Assembly: GCA_045863055.1 (NCBI GenBank)
Contig: BTUW01000015.1
Span: 31,159-95,158, forward strand
Direction of reading: 5' to 3'
DNA from: UTCHB3 sp008363265
GTDB lineage: Bacteria > Bacteroidota > Ignavibacteria > Ignavibacteriales > Ignavibacteriaceae
DNA: 64,000 bases
Below the pieces are notes generated by a model. It worked only from the letters and a program-made list of their open reading frames with translations, was not told where the DNA came from and searched no databases. This document shows, one piece after another, positions 37,232 to 47,021 of the stretch (within the stretch, counting starts at the first letter, position 1; each line of letters starts with the position of its first letter). The position numbers were made by a program, and so were the translations under genes.

Positions 37232-39202
37232 ATGAACGGACAAAACACCCTGACCGTTAACGGACGGGAAATTGAGATAAACGGGGAGAAAAATCTCCTC
37301 GAAGTTATAAGAAAAGCGAATATCGACCTCCCGACATTCTGCTACCACTCGGAACTGAGTGTTTACGGAGCATGCCGCCTCTGCCTCGTCGATGTTGACG
37401 GACAGGGGATCAACTCCTCCTGCTCGATGAAGCCCCAACCGGGGATGAAGGTTAAAACCCACACAAAAGAACTGAGGGACATCAGAAAAATAAATATCGA
37501 GCTGATCCTCGCCTCCCACAAGCGGGAGTGCACCTCTTGCGTTAAGAGCGACTCTTGCAAGCTCCTCGAGATAGCCTCGAAACTCGGGGTTGAGGATGTC
37601 AGATTCAAACAGAAGTTCCGCGGCATGGGGATCGACAGGTCGTCCCCCGCGCTCATTCGCGACATGGACAAGTGCATTCTCTGCGGCGACTGCGTAAGGG
37701 CCTGCGACGAAATCCAGGGGATCGGTGTTCTCGATTTCGCCCACCGTGGCAGCGATGCCATCGTGGCCCCCTCTTTCGCGAAACAACTCGGCGAGGTTGA
37801 GTGCGTCGACTGCGGGCAGTGTGCCCGGGTTTGCCCCACTGCCGCCATCACCCCAGCTTCGGACACTGAACAGGTCTGGGAAGCACTCGACGACCGGGAG
37901 AAGGTCGTTGTGGTGCAGCTCGCTCCCGCGGTAAGGGTCTCGCTCGGTGAGTCGTTCGGCTACCGTGAGGGGGAAAATGTAACGGGCAAGATGATCGCCG
38001 CCCTGAAGCACCTCGGCTTCGCGAAGGTTTACGACACTTCATTCGGCGCTGACCTTACAGTGATCGAGGAGGCAAACGAGCTTATGGAACGGGTGGCAAA
38101 CGGCGGCAAGATGCCACTGATAACCTCATGCTGCCCCGCCTGGGTGAAATACGCCGAGCAGTACCAGCCTGAATTCCTCGGCAACATTTCCTCGTGCAAA
38201 TCACCTCAGGGGATGATGGGTGCCCTGATAAAGAACTGGCTCCCCGGCAAACTGGGCGTTGAGAAGGAAAAAGTGGTTTCCGTCTCCGTGATGCCCTGTA
38301 CCGCGAAGAAATTCGAGATCACCAGGGACAACAAGGATGTGAAGGATGTCGATCTCGTCCTCACCGTGCCTGAACTCGCGCGGATGATAAAAGAGGCAGG
38401 CATCTGCTTCGATGAACTTGAGCCTGAATCGTTCGACATGCCTCTCGGTTTCAAAACAGGAGCGGGCATAATTTTCGGTAATTCCGGCGGCGTTGCTGAA
38501 GCCGTGGTGAGGCATCTTACAGGCGGCGACACTTCACAAAAGGATATGCTGCCCCTTCGCGGTAACAAAGGGATAAAAACCAAAACCATCACCGTTGACC
38601 AAAAGGAATACCGGATCGCCGTGGCGAGCGGACTGAAAAACGCGAAAGAACTGCTCGAGAGGGTCAAGGCCGGCGAAGAAGTTTATGATTTCATCGAGAT
38701 CATGGCTTGTCCCTCCGGATGCGCGGGTGGAGCGGGGCAACCCGTCACACATTCTGAAACAACGGTCGCGCTCCGCGGAAAAGGACTTATGGAGTCGGAC
38801 AAGATGCTGCAACTCCACAACGCCTCTGAAAACCCCTGGCTAAAGGAGCTTTACGGCTCCTTCCTTGAGTCCCCCGGAAGCCACCTCGCCCATCAGCTTC
38901 TGCACACTAATTATAAAAGCAGAAAAAGGTTCGAAGGCGGGATTAGTCTTATCCAGAGTGACGGGGAGAAGAAACAGATATCGGTATGTGTCGGAACCGC
39001 CTGTTTCATTAAAGGATCACAGAAACTGCTCGACAGGATAGTCAGGCATGTCTCGGTCGAAAACCTTGGCAACGAGTTTGATGTATCCGCCACCTTCTGC
39101 GCCGAAAACTGTGAGAAGGGCCCCTCTGTGGTTGTCGACGGTGAGATCATCCACAACTGCACCATCGACAAGGTTAAAGCTGCAATAAACGATCTTCGAT
39201 AA
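37232..39202 (+). CDS. hydA: NADH-dependent [FeFe]-hydrogenase catalytic alpha subunit
   Basis: AAGGAGTTTAAA precedes MNGQNT, so the 656-residue start is chosen. Domains in order: 2Fe-2S (Cys37, 48, 51, 64), His-ligated 4Fe-4S (His96, Cys100, 103, 109), and two 4Fe-4S (Cys148-158 and Cys191-201). The H-cluster domain follows with TSCCPAW (298-304), MPCTAKKFE (from 354) and EIMACPSGCAGGAGQP (Cys493, Cys497). A final 2Fe-2S domain has CVGTACF and CAENCEKGP. This layout is typical of electron-bifurcating HydABC, which couples NADH and ferredoxin oxidation to H2 formation. Confidence 0.97.
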   Translation: MNGQNTLTVNGREIEINGEKNLLEVIRKANIDLPTFCYHSELSVYGACRLCLVDVDGQGINSSCSMKPQPGMKVKTHTKELRDIRKINIELILASHKRECTSCVKSDSCKLLEIASKLGVEDVRFKQKFRGMGIDRSSPALIRDMDKCILCGDCVRACDEIQGIGVLDFAHRGSDAIVAPSFAKQLGEVECVDCGQCARVCPTAAITPASDTEQVWEALDDREKVVVVQLAPAVRVSLGESFGYREGENVTGKMIAALKHLGFAKVYDTSFGADLTVIEEANELMERVANGGKMPLITSCCPAWVKYAEQYQPEFLGNISSCKSPQGMMGALIKNWLPGKLGVEKEKVVSVSVMPCTAKKFEITRDNKDVKDVDLVLTVPELARMIKEAGICFDELEPESFDMPLGFKTGAGIIFGNSGGVAEAVVRHLTGGDTSQKDMLPLRGNKGIKTKTITVDQKEYRIAVASGLKNAKELLERVKAGEEVYDFIEIMACPSGCAGGAGQPVTHSETTVALRGKGLMESDKMLQLHNASENPWLKELYGSFLESPGSHLAHQLLHTNYKSRKRFEGGISLIQSDGEKKQISVCVGTACFIKGSQKLLDRIVRHVSVENLGNEFDVSATFCAENCEKGPSVVVDGEIIHNCTIDKVKAAINDLR

Positions 39203-39220
39203 TGAAGAACTGATCTAATG

Positions 39221-39257
39221 AAAAAAGGCTGCCATCCGGTTTTGGCAGCCTTTTTTT
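39221..39257 (+). terminator. Rho-independent terminator of rex-hydCBA
   Basis: AAAAAAGGCTGCCA pairs with TGGCAGCCTTTTTT across a short loop, 18 bases after the hydA stop. Confidence 0.92.
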
Positions 39258-39368
39258 ATAGTGATCAGTGATCAATCATAAGTGATCAGCAAGGTATTTC
39301 AGCCGTCAGCCCGCCGCGTAACATGCACAATTGCCTGAAGAATGTCAAGTGAGGGATTCAATCGGGGG

Positions 39369-40967
39369 CTACTTCATATATTGAAGTTTCAAACTTTTGG
39401 AAATTGTCTCTCCCTCATTTCTGAGCTCCAGAGTTATAAAATATATTCCGCTGGATTTGACTAATCTTTTTAAGTCGAGTAATTCTGTATTTTCGCCCAT
39501 CTCTCTCATAAGTGTGTTGGTGTATATCCTCTGACCGGTTATGTCATGGATATCAAGTCTGAGCTCACCCGCAAATGGAAGGGAGTATGTTAAGTTGGCT
39601 ATCGAGCCTGTTGGGTTGGGAGATATCTTCACAGCAAGTTCTGCTGTGGGAGCATCCGATGTACCTTCTTTTACCGAAGTTGATGTTCTTGTTCCCTTGA
39701 TAATGTAAAGATTCCCGGGTGGTGAAGAAACCAAATGTTCATAGTAGCCATTCTCTCCTATGCAGATATCATCTATACCATCACCATCAATATCTCCAAC
39801 TCTTCCCCCAAAATTAAGGTTGTAAAATGATGAAGAGGTACCGTATGCCATAACCTTTTCATCTGCCATTGGGTCACCTCCGAGATAGAGAAACATTGTA
39901 GAATGAGGGTAGGGTCTTATATAATCATTGTAACCATCCCCATTTACATCCCCTGGAGAAAATCCTTTTGCCCACACCGCATACTGTGTGTTTATTCCTT
40001 CTTCCGGAATGAAATCAGGCGGGCGACTCCCCTTCGAGAGAACATCTGTGAACCAATCCGGGTATGTTCCTCCCTGATTACTGAATATAAGCTCACCTTT
40101 GCCATCATTATTCAGATCCTTCATCAAATGCATCCCCTCAATATGATAAAAAGTGTCTGTGATCTCATAATATTGGCTAAAATCAAAGTTTTCATTTCCG
40201 TAATATATCCGGCGTTTTACTGCAGGTGAATCGGCAGGAGCGAATTTTTTATTAAGATAGAACGAAAAGTCTGTTTTGCCATCACCGTCGAGATCAGCGG
40301 ATGAGTAAACGAGACTTGGCACTTGGTAGGAGGTATCAGGATAAAACTGAATCTGGTGATAGTCTGTGAAATTGAATGGAGTGTCGGTTTCGAAAACATA
40401 AAGACTAGTAATAGCATATGAACTATAAGGACTTTTTTTTCCGGTCACCAAAAACAACTCCGAAAAACCATCGCCATTGAAGTCAAAATAATCGAACCAG
40501 AATTCAATATACTTTATTAGGGAATCATGCCAGGTAAATGATAAATCCACTACTGTATCTATATCTGATCCGCCATAATAAATATCCAAAATTGGCGGAT
40601 AATAACTCCCTTTTCTTTGAAGGATTATATCCCTTTTCCCATCGCGATTTATATCGCAACTTGTCAGGCATCTAGGTGATTCGAATGGAAATTGTAAAAC
40701 AGGTACAGAAGAAACAGGATTACCTCCATAAAACAAACATGCTTTACCATTACTCCCCCGGTTGGAGTCAAGCTCAAGGAGCAGGAAATCATCATAACCA
40801 TCGCTGTTTTGGTCCCCCATGTATACAACTGATTCAGGCCAGTATGGAGCTTTTCTTGTAAAAATGTTAGTATCAAACTGGGCACTAACCTCTGTTGTGC
40901 AAATAACGGAAAGTAGCAGAACTGAAAACGAGACAGATTGAAACGGGTTGTGTGTTAGCTTTGACAT
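39369..40967 (-). CDS. FG-GAP/VCBS-repeat secreted protein with divergent T9SS domain
   Basis: An N-terminal signal segment is followed by several FG-GAP-like repeats with calcium-type D-x-(N/D)-x-DG loops (DQNSDGYDD, DINRDGKRD, DFNGDGFSE, DLDGDGKTD, DVNGDGYND, DIDGDGIDD). They are arranged as an integrin-like beta-propeller. The last 90 residues form a sorting domain with ISPNPTGS in place of NYPNPFNP. Base composition is more AT-rich than its neighbours, which may mark an acquired or fast-changing gene. The likely role is a cell-surface binding protein. Confidence 0.8.
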   Translation of the reverse strand: MSKLTHNPFQSVSFSVLLLSVICTTEVSAQFDTNIFTRKAPYWPESVVYMGDQNSDGYDDFLLLELDSNRGSNGKACLFYGGNPVSSVPVLQFPFESPRCLTSCDINRDGKRDIILQRKGSYYPPILDIYYGGSDIDTVVDLSFTWHDSLIKYIEFWFDYFDFNGDGFSELFLVTGKKSPYSSYAITSLYVFETDTPFNFTDYHQIQFYPDTSYQVPSLVYSSADLDGDGKTDFSFYLNKKFAPADSPAVKRRIYYGNENFDFSQYYEITDTFYHIEGMHLMKDLNNDGKGELIFSNQGGTYPDWFTDVLSKGSRPPDFIPEEGINTQYAVWAKGFSPGDVNGDGYNDYIRPYPHSTMFLYLGGDPMADEKVMAYGTSSSFYNLNFGGRVGDIDGDGIDDICIGENGYYEHLVSSPPGNLYIIKGTRTSTSVKEGTSDAPTAELAVKISPNPTGSIANLTYSLPFAGELRLDIHDITGQRIYTNTLMREMGENTELLDLKRLVKSSGIYFITLELRNEGETISKSLKLQYMK

Positions 40968-41255
40968 AGAATTTCCTCACACAAAGTTTGTGGTGATGGA
41001 TCAAAAAATAGATATTTTGAATTAAAAGTTTCTGGAAGGCACAAAGCGATCGGCAATCCCAAATCGAATTGATCTGGAATGAGGGGAGATGACAAGAAAG
41101 AAAACAAAAATAGAGTTGTGCTCTCTTTCCCGGCACCAGACAGTTCAGAAAAAAGCTCCTTCAGATCCGTCATTTTTATGACCTTTTGTCCACTCACATT
41201 AATTCCAAGGAGTAATGCTATATAAGGTGGCATTGAGAGGATTTGATTTAAAGTA

Positions 41256-41528
41256 TCAGGCGCTTCTGTTCAGTTTCTTTGGTGAGGGTGCACCACGAAG
41301 AAATCCTTCTGAACTGAGATCTTCATCAAGATCGGGCCAATGAATACCATAACCACCACCAGCGATCTCCCAATTCATGAGTTGCTCGCGTGTGGCATTC
41401 ATCAGAGTCGGGTACCAAACCAGGGGGACAGAAATTATTCGCCCATCCATAAGATCCACCGTTATCAAATTCTCATCAATTCTTACAGCTTTGATCCGTT
41501 CATCAGCGGTACTAGTTAAAGTATTCAT
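41256..41528 (-). CDS. DUF2442 protein
   Basis: This 90-residue protein matches the DUF2442 pattern: IKAVRIDENLITVDLMDGRIISVPLVWYP, then GYGIHWPDLDEDLS. DUF2442 proteins are usually encoded right after a DUF4160 protein, and the pair is suspected to be a toxin-antitoxin-like module. Here the start overlaps the end of the DUF4160 gene by 17 bases. Confidence 0.85.
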   Translation of the reverse strand: MNTLTSTADERIKAVRIDENLITVDLMDGRIISVPLVWYPTLMNATREQLMNWEIAGGGYGIHWPDLDEDLSSEGFLRGAPSPKKLNRSA

Positions 41529-41745
41529 ACCATCGCTCCGTCATCATTTTATGGTTTTTTCTAACAATATCCATTATTTCTCTCAGTTCCTTGGCACTGA
41601 AACCAATATTTCTTGCCATTGAAAGTTCTATCAACCAGATCTTTGCCGTGCAACCACCTTTATCAACATGAATATGTGGGGGCTCATTATTTTCATGGCT
41701 GTAAAAATAAAATCTGAAGCCATTCTCCTTGTAAACTGTAGGCAT
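41512..41745 (-). CDS. DUF4160 protein
   Basis: The 77-residue protein has the DUF4160 signature (FRFYFYSHENNEPPHIHVDKG, then AKIWLIE). It is first in a two-gene unit with DUF2442. Its biochemical role is not established. The pair sits in an AT-richer stretch next to the FG-GAP gene, consistent with a mobile small module. Confidence 0.85.
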   Translation of the reverse strand: MPTVYKENGFRFYFYSHENNEPPHIHVDKGGCTAKIWLIELSMARNIGFSAKELREIMDIVRKNHKMMTERWYEYFN

Positions 41746-41928
41746 TGAAATCTTTCTAAATAACTTCGATAAGTTAACTGTTGCACAAATTATTTCAAAA
41801 TATTAATGTCCAGAACTTATTAGCCCGGAACAAGGTGAAATTTTTCCACACTGACCAGGAAAACAGTAGATGTTAACTTTGCATTTCAATTATACAATCA
41901 ATCAATTTATTCTTAACAAATTACTTAC

Positions 41929-42726
41929 ATGCCAAAAAATTACTACTTCAACCTCATCGTTCTTACTATAATTCTGACGACACTTCCCGTAATGGCGCAG
42001 CAGGATCTCCAAAAGTTTTTTGACGAAGCAGGCTACAAGGGGAGCATAACCATCTTCGATAAGAAGGCCAATAAATGGATATTTAGCGACTCACTTGACG
42101 CGGATCTGGAATTGTCGCCCGCTTCGACTTCGAAAATATTCAATTCCCTGGTGTTCATTGAAGAAGGAATTCTGAAAGATGAAAATGAAACTGTAAAATG
42201 GGATGGAGTAAAAAGATGGATTGACGACTGGAATCAGGATCTCGACCTCCGCCGGGCATTCAAATACTCGGCATTATGGGTCTATGCAAAACTTGCTCCA
42301 AAGGTCGGTCGCGAAAAATATCTCCGGTATCTCGATAAGTGTGAGTATGGTAACAAAGTTATCGGCGCGCATGTCGATTCATTTTGGATCGATAATTCGC
42401 ACAAAATCTCACCCGTGCAGCAGGTAAACTTCCTCCGTAACCTGGATGAGGAGAAACTCCCCTTCTCGAAAAGGACCTTCTCGATCGTGAAAAACATCAT
42501 GATCGAAACTGAGGACTCCACCCGCACCCTCCGTGCAAAAACCGGCTGGAACAGAACCTTCGGCCAGGATGACACCGGCTGGTGGGTCGGCTACATCACA
42601 TTAAAGGATAATGTGATCTACTTCGCCACCCGCATCCGCAAACCGTATGACGATGAAACCCCCGGCTTCTTCCAGGCCAGGAAAACGATCACTATGAATG
42701 TACTTAAACAACACTTTAAAATGTGA
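41929..42726 (+). CDS. Class D beta-lactamase-like protein
   Basis: A signal peptide (to VMAQQ) precedes a class D serine beta-lactamase fold. The active-site motif is Ser66-Thr-Ser-Lys69 (PASTSKIF; usually STFK). The second motif is Ser114-Ala-Leu (usually S-x-V), then YGN at 140-142 and KTG at 204-206. Length 265 aa is normal. All catalytic residues are present, so hydrolysis of beta-lactams in the periplasm is plausible. A BlaR/MecR sensor-domain origin is less likely because there are no membrane helices. Monocistronic. Confidence 0.85.
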   Translation: MPKNYYFNLIVLTIILTTLPVMAQQDLQKFFDEAGYKGSITIFDKKANKWIFSDSLDADLELSPASTSKIFNSLVFIEEGILKDENETVKWDGVKRWIDDWNQDLDLRRAFKYSALWVYAKLAPKVGREKYLRYLDKCEYGNKVIGAHVDSFWIDNSHKISPVQQVNFLRNLDEEKLPFSKRTFSIVKNIMIETEDSTRTLRAKTGWNRTFGQDDTGWWVGYITLKDNVIYFATRIRKPYDDETPGFFQARKTITMNVLKQHFKM

Positions 42727-42880
42727 TCCGCCTGCGGCGGAGTTAAATGTTAGATGTTATTTTCTTGTACTAATTCGGACACTCTGCAAGAACTTTCCAA
42801 AAGCATATTTGACATTCACTTCGCCGCAGACGGATCACTTCGACGCGGCTAATAACATTTAACATTTAACATCTAACATT

Positions 42881-45352
42881 TTATTTCACTTTCACCTTCA
42901 CCGGCTTGATCCCCCAGATGTTCTTCGCGTAGTCTGAGATGGCGCGGTCGCTGGAGAATTTGGCGATGCGGGCGGTGTTAAGGAGCGACATTTTCGTCCA
43001 CTTTTCGCGGTCGCGATAGGTGTTTGAAACCTCCTGCTGAACGCGGCAGAAGTCTTCATAGTCGGCCATGAGCATGTAGAAGTCGGAGCCCATCAGCGAA
43101 TCGATGATCGGCTGGAAGAGACCCGGCTCGGCCGGTGAAAAGAAGTTTCCGGCGATCATGTTTATCACGCGGCGGAGTTCGGGATTTCTGTCGTAATAAT
43201 CCTTCGGATTGTAGCCGGAAGCTCTGAGTGCCAGCACTTCATCAGCGAGAAGACCGAAAATAAAGATGTTGTCGTCACCCACTTCCTCACGGATCTCAAT
43301 GTTGGCGCCGTCCATGGTGCCGATTGTAAGGGCACCGTTGAGGGCAAACTTCATGTTACCCGTACCGGAAGCCTCGAGACCCGCCGTGGATATCTGCTCT
43401 GAGAGGTCAGCGGCGGGGATTATCCTCTCCGCGAGTGAAACACCGTAATTCGCGATGAACACCACTTTCAGCTTGTCGCCGACTGCAGGATCGTTATTAA
43501 CCACATCGGCAACCGAGTGGATAAGCTTTATCACAAGCTTGGCCATATGATATGCGGGAGCGGCCTTTCCGGCGAAGATGACGGTTCGTGGAACCGCGTC
43601 GTAACGGGGGTTCTCCTTGATCCGGTTGTAGAGGGTGATTACATGAAGCACATTCAGGAGCTGGCGCTTGTACTCGTGGAATCTCTTGATGTGGACATCG
43701 AATATAGAATCGGTTGAGACCGTTATCCCGTACTCGCTCTTGATAAATTTGGCAAGAAGCTGCTTGTTGAACCACTTCACATGACTCCAGTCGTTCAGGA
43801 ACTCGGTGTCGTCCACGAATTTTTCGATATCGCGGATCTTGTCGTTGTGGAGTATCCAGTCTTCGCCGATCCTGTCGGAAATTAGTGAAGAAAGGAGGGG
43901 GTTCGCGTGACGGATCCACCTGCGGAAAGTGATGCCGTTGGTGACATTTTTGAATTTCTTCGGGAAGATCCTGTAAAAATCGTTGAAAATGAGCTGTTTC
44001 AGGATGTCCGAGTGAAGTGCCGCCACACCATTGACCGAGTGACTGCATACAATGGCGAGGTTTGCCATGCGGATCCTCTTGTCGGGGTTCTCACGGATGA
44101 TCGAGATCCTTGAAACAACTTCATCCGAAAGGTTATACTTTGCCTTCACATCGGTGAGGAAGTTGTGGTTGATATCGTAGATGATCTGCAGGTGGCGCGG
44201 CAATAATTCCTCAAAAATGGAAACCGACCACTCCTCGAGCGCCTCGGGAACCACGGTGTGATTCGTGTAGGCGAAGGTGCCCGTTGTTATTCTCCAGGCC
44301 TCATCCCATGGGAGGTTGTACTCATCGATCAGGATGCGCATCAGTTCGGGGATCGCGATCACGGGGTGCGTGTCGTTAAGCTGGATGGCAACCTTCTCGG
44401 GGAATTTATCAAATGTCTTGTGGTTGATCTGATACTTCCGGATGATATCCTGAAGTGACGCCGAGGAGAAGAAATATTGCTGCTTCAGGCGGAGGAACTT
44501 GCCTTCGGTGTAACTGTCGTTGGGGTAAAGAACCTTCGAGATGTTCTCGGAGATGTTCTTTCCTTCAACCGCGGCCACATAGTTGCCCTCGTTGAAATCC
44601 TTGAAGTTGAACTCCTCGTTCGCGCGGGCGGCCCACAGCCTGAGGTTATTGACTGTATCGGATTTGTAGCCGGGAACAGGAACATCATACGCCGCGGCGA
44701 GGATGTTCTCGGTATCGATCCAGTTGTGTTTCAGCTTTCCCTCGGGGGTTCTGACCGTGACAACGCGACCGAAGAAACGGACCTTGAAAGTTAGCTCACG
44801 CCTCGGGATCTCCCACGGACAGCCGTAAGCGAGCCAGTAGTCGGGCTGCTCCTGCTGACGGCCGTTCACTATCTCCTGTTTGAAGATACCGAACTCGTAG
44901 CGGATACCATACCCGAACGCCGGAAGCTGAAGTGTCGCCATCGAATCGAGGAAACAGGCAGCGAGCCTTCCCAAACCGCCATTTCCGAGGGCCATATCGT
45001 GCTCAAGCTCGATGATGTCTTCGAGTACATATTCATCCTTCCTGAGGATCTTGCGGCACTCCTCGTAGTAGTTCATGTTGATCAGGGCGTTGCCGAGAAG
45101 GCGGCCCATCAGGAACTCGAGGGAGAGGTAATATACCTTCTTCACATCCTTTGTGTTGTAAGCGTGTTGCGTGCGCAGCCAGTTTCTTACGAGCCTGTCC
45201 CTGATCGAGAGGGAGAGGGCGTAGTACATGTCGTTATTTGTTACTGTCTGGCGGGTTTTAACGAGAATAAACTCGAGATGTTCAGCGAACTGATTTGAAA
45301 GGGAGTAACTCTCGTTAGCCTCCCTGTCCGTAAAAAACAATGAATTTTTCAT
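42881..45352 (-). CDS. glgP: Glycogen/maltodextrin phosphorylase
   Basis: The 823-residue protein is a full-length GT35 phosphorylase that releases glucose 1-phosphate from alpha-1,4-glucans. Conserved segments include YYLSLEFLMGRLLGNAL, GNGGLGRLAACFLDS, VAIQLNDTHP, FDVHIKRFHEYKRQLLN and the PLP-binding EASGTGNMKFALNGALTIGT (Lys in NMKF). It is a single gene with an intergenic inverted repeat on its 3' side. It should feed storage glucan into central metabolism. Confidence 0.97.
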   Translation of the reverse strand: MKNSLFFTDREANESYSLSNQFAEHLEFILVKTRQTVTNNDMYYALSLSIRDRLVRNWLRTQHAYNTKDVKKVYYLSLEFLMGRLLGNALINMNYYEECRKILRKDEYVLEDIIELEHDMALGNGGLGRLAACFLDSMATLQLPAFGYGIRYEFGIFKQEIVNGRQQEQPDYWLAYGCPWEIPRRELTFKVRFFGRVVTVRTPEGKLKHNWIDTENILAAAYDVPVPGYKSDTVNNLRLWAARANEEFNFKDFNEGNYVAAVEGKNISENISKVLYPNDSYTEGKFLRLKQQYFFSSASLQDIIRKYQINHKTFDKFPEKVAIQLNDTHPVIAIPELMRILIDEYNLPWDEAWRITTGTFAYTNHTVVPEALEEWSVSIFEELLPRHLQIIYDINHNFLTDVKAKYNLSDEVVSRISIIRENPDKRIRMANLAIVCSHSVNGVAALHSDILKQLIFNDFYRIFPKKFKNVTNGITFRRWIRHANPLLSSLISDRIGEDWILHNDKIRDIEKFVDDTEFLNDWSHVKWFNKQLLAKFIKSEYGITVSTDSIFDVHIKRFHEYKRQLLNVLHVITLYNRIKENPRYDAVPRTVIFAGKAAPAYHMAKLVIKLIHSVADVVNNDPAVGDKLKVVFIANYGVSLAERIIPAADLSEQISTAGLEASGTGNMKFALNGALTIGTMDGANIEIREEVGDDNIFIFGLLADEVLALRASGYNPKDYYDRNPELRRVINMIAGNFFSPAEPGLFQPIIDSLMGSDFYMLMADYEDFCRVQQEVSNTYRDREKWTKMSLLNTARIAKFSSDRAISDYAKNIWGIKPVKVKVK

Positions 45353-45447
45353 AAATTTCGATTTCCTTCATAAAAAGTGATTGAATCACCAAGCACTTCC
45401 CCTAATAAACAATACCTAATCCGCCACGGCGGACTAATACCTGACAC

Positions 45448-45993
45448 TTATAAAAAAGGGTTATCCAAAATACTTAAAGGCACCCCCTGAGCGTCTTTTT
45501 CAGAGATGACCGGGTTCTCCGTTTTCCAGTCGATCCCCAACACGGGGTCGTTGTACAGGAGCGTTCTTTCAGACTGTTTGTTGTAAACGCCTGTGCATTT
45601 ATAGTGAAAAATGGCGATATCTGAAAGAACCGAGAAACCGTGCGCGAACCCCGGAGGGATCCATAGGAGATGGTGGTTCTCATCGGAAAGCACCGTTGAG
45701 AAGTGCTGCCCGTATGTGGGTGATCCCTTGCGGATATCGACCACCACATCGAGAACTGCTCCCGATATCACCTGGCATAGCTTTCCCTGCTCGAATGGTG
45801 GAGTCTGGAAGTGCAGCCCGCGGATCGTTCCTTTCGTTGATTTCGAGAGGTTGTCCTGCACAAATACATGGTCAACTCCTGCTTCGGCGAGTTTATCCTG
45901 ACGGAAACACTCGTAGAAGAAGCCTCTCTGATCTTCAAAGACCGCCGGCTGAATGAGAAGCACGCCGTCCAGATTACCGTTAATTATTTTCAC
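45448..45993 (-). CDS. rfbC: dTDP-4-dehydrorhamnose 3,5-epimerase
   Basis: A GTG start after GGAGGAACAA gives 181 residues. The family pattern is clear: RGFFYECFRQDKLAEAG, FVQDNLSKSTKGTIRGLHFQ with the catalytic His, LWIPPGFAHGFSVLSD, and YKCTGVYN. The enzyme epimerises the keto sugar in dTDP-L-rhamnose synthesis. It lies 21 bases after rfbA in the same operon. The rfbB and rfbD genes are not in the window. Confidence 0.96.
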   Translation of the reverse strand: MKIINGNLDGVLLIQPAVFEDQRGFFYECFRQDKLAEAGVDHVFVQDNLSKSTKGTIRGLHFQTPPFEQGKLCQVISGAVLDVVVDIRKGSPTYGQHFSTVLSDENHHLLWIPPGFAHGFSVLSDIAIFHYKCTGVYNKQSERTLLYNDPVLGIDWKTENPVISEKDAQGVPLSILDNPFL

Positions 45994-46014
45994 TTGTTCC
46001 TCCCTAACTCTATT

Positions 46015-46893
46015 TTATCTATTTTCTTCGTATTCCTGCAATACTTTTTCGAGGTATTGCCTGTACATGCTCTGCGGGATTGAATTTATCAATGCCTTGA
46101 AGCCGTCAACATCCACAAAACCTTTGCTGAACGCGATCTCCTCGAGGCATGCAACCTTAAGGCCCTGGCGCTCTTCGATGACACCGAAGAAATTCGATGC
46201 CTGAAGAAGTGCCTGGGGTGTACCGGTATCAAGCCAGGCCACGCCGCGACCGACGATCTCTACCCTCAAAGCTTCCCTCTCGAGGTAAACATTGTTAACA
46301 TCGGTTATTTCGAGCTCACCGCGGGCGGAGGGTTTCAGATTTTTTGAGATCTCAACTACATTATTGTCATATATGTAAAGACCGGGAACAGCATAGTTCG
46401 ATTTCGGAACCTTCGGTTTCTCTTCGATCGAAAGGACCTTGCCCGATTTATCGAAGTTAACGATACCGTATCTCTCAGGGTCGGTAACCCTGTAACCGAA
46501 GATCTTCGCGCCTGATTCATGCTCAGCCACGGCTTTGTAGAAGAACTCGAGATCCCCGAAAAAAATGTTGTCACCGAGGATGAGCGTCACATTATCATCG
46601 CCGATGAATTCTGCACCGAGAATGAACGATTCCGCGATACCGCGGGGAGCATCCTGCAATTTGTAGGAGATGTTCATACCGAGGTGACTGCCGTCATCAA
46701 ACAGTTTCTGATAAAGAGGGATCGTTTCCTCGTTCGAAATTATCAGAACATCCTTTATTCCGCCCAGCATAAGGACGGATAAAGGGTAGTAAATAAGCGG
46801 TTTATCGTAGATAACCGCGAGCTGTTTGCTGTAAACTTTCGTGATTGGGTAGAGCCTTGAACCGGAGCCTCCGGCAAGAATGATACCTTTCAT
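46015..46893 (-). CDS. rfbA: Glucose-1-phosphate thymidylyltransferase
   Basis: The N-terminal nucleotidyltransferase motif MKGIILAGGSGSRLYPIT is followed by KQLAVIYDKPLIYYPLSVLM, LILGDNIFFG and VAWLDTGTPQALLQASNF. It makes dTDP-glucose, the first step to dTDP-rhamnose for cell-surface polysaccharide. The length of 292 aa is standard. It is first in the two-gene rfbA-rfbC unit. Confidence 0.97.
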   Translation of the reverse strand: MKGIILAGGSGSRLYPITKVYSKQLAVIYDKPLIYYPLSVLMLGGIKDVLIISNEETIPLYQKLFDDGSHLGMNISYKLQDAPRGIAESFILGAEFIGDDNVTLILGDNIFFGDLEFFYKAVAEHESGAKIFGYRVTDPERYGIVNFDKSGKVLSIEEKPKVPKSNYAVPGLYIYDNNVVEISKNLKPSARGELEITDVNNVYLEREALRVEIVGRGVAWLDTGTPQALLQASNFFGVIEERQGLKVACLEEIAFSKGFVDVDGFKALINSIPQSMYRQYLEKVLQEYEENR

Positions 46894-47021
46894 GCAATTC
46901 CTGTCTTAAAAATTAGAATAATCAATTTATAAATTTAACATTTTCGCCAAACTCTCCACACTCTACCCTATACACTCTACACTAAAAACCTTATATTACG
47001 GTAAACAATTATTTAATAGCG

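Noticed and set aside
40955..41233. 92-aa minus-strand frame between the FG-GAP gene and DUF2442
   Set aside because: It overlaps the start of the FG-GAP gene, lacks a ribosome site and shows no family pattern. It is not excluded, but I do not support it.
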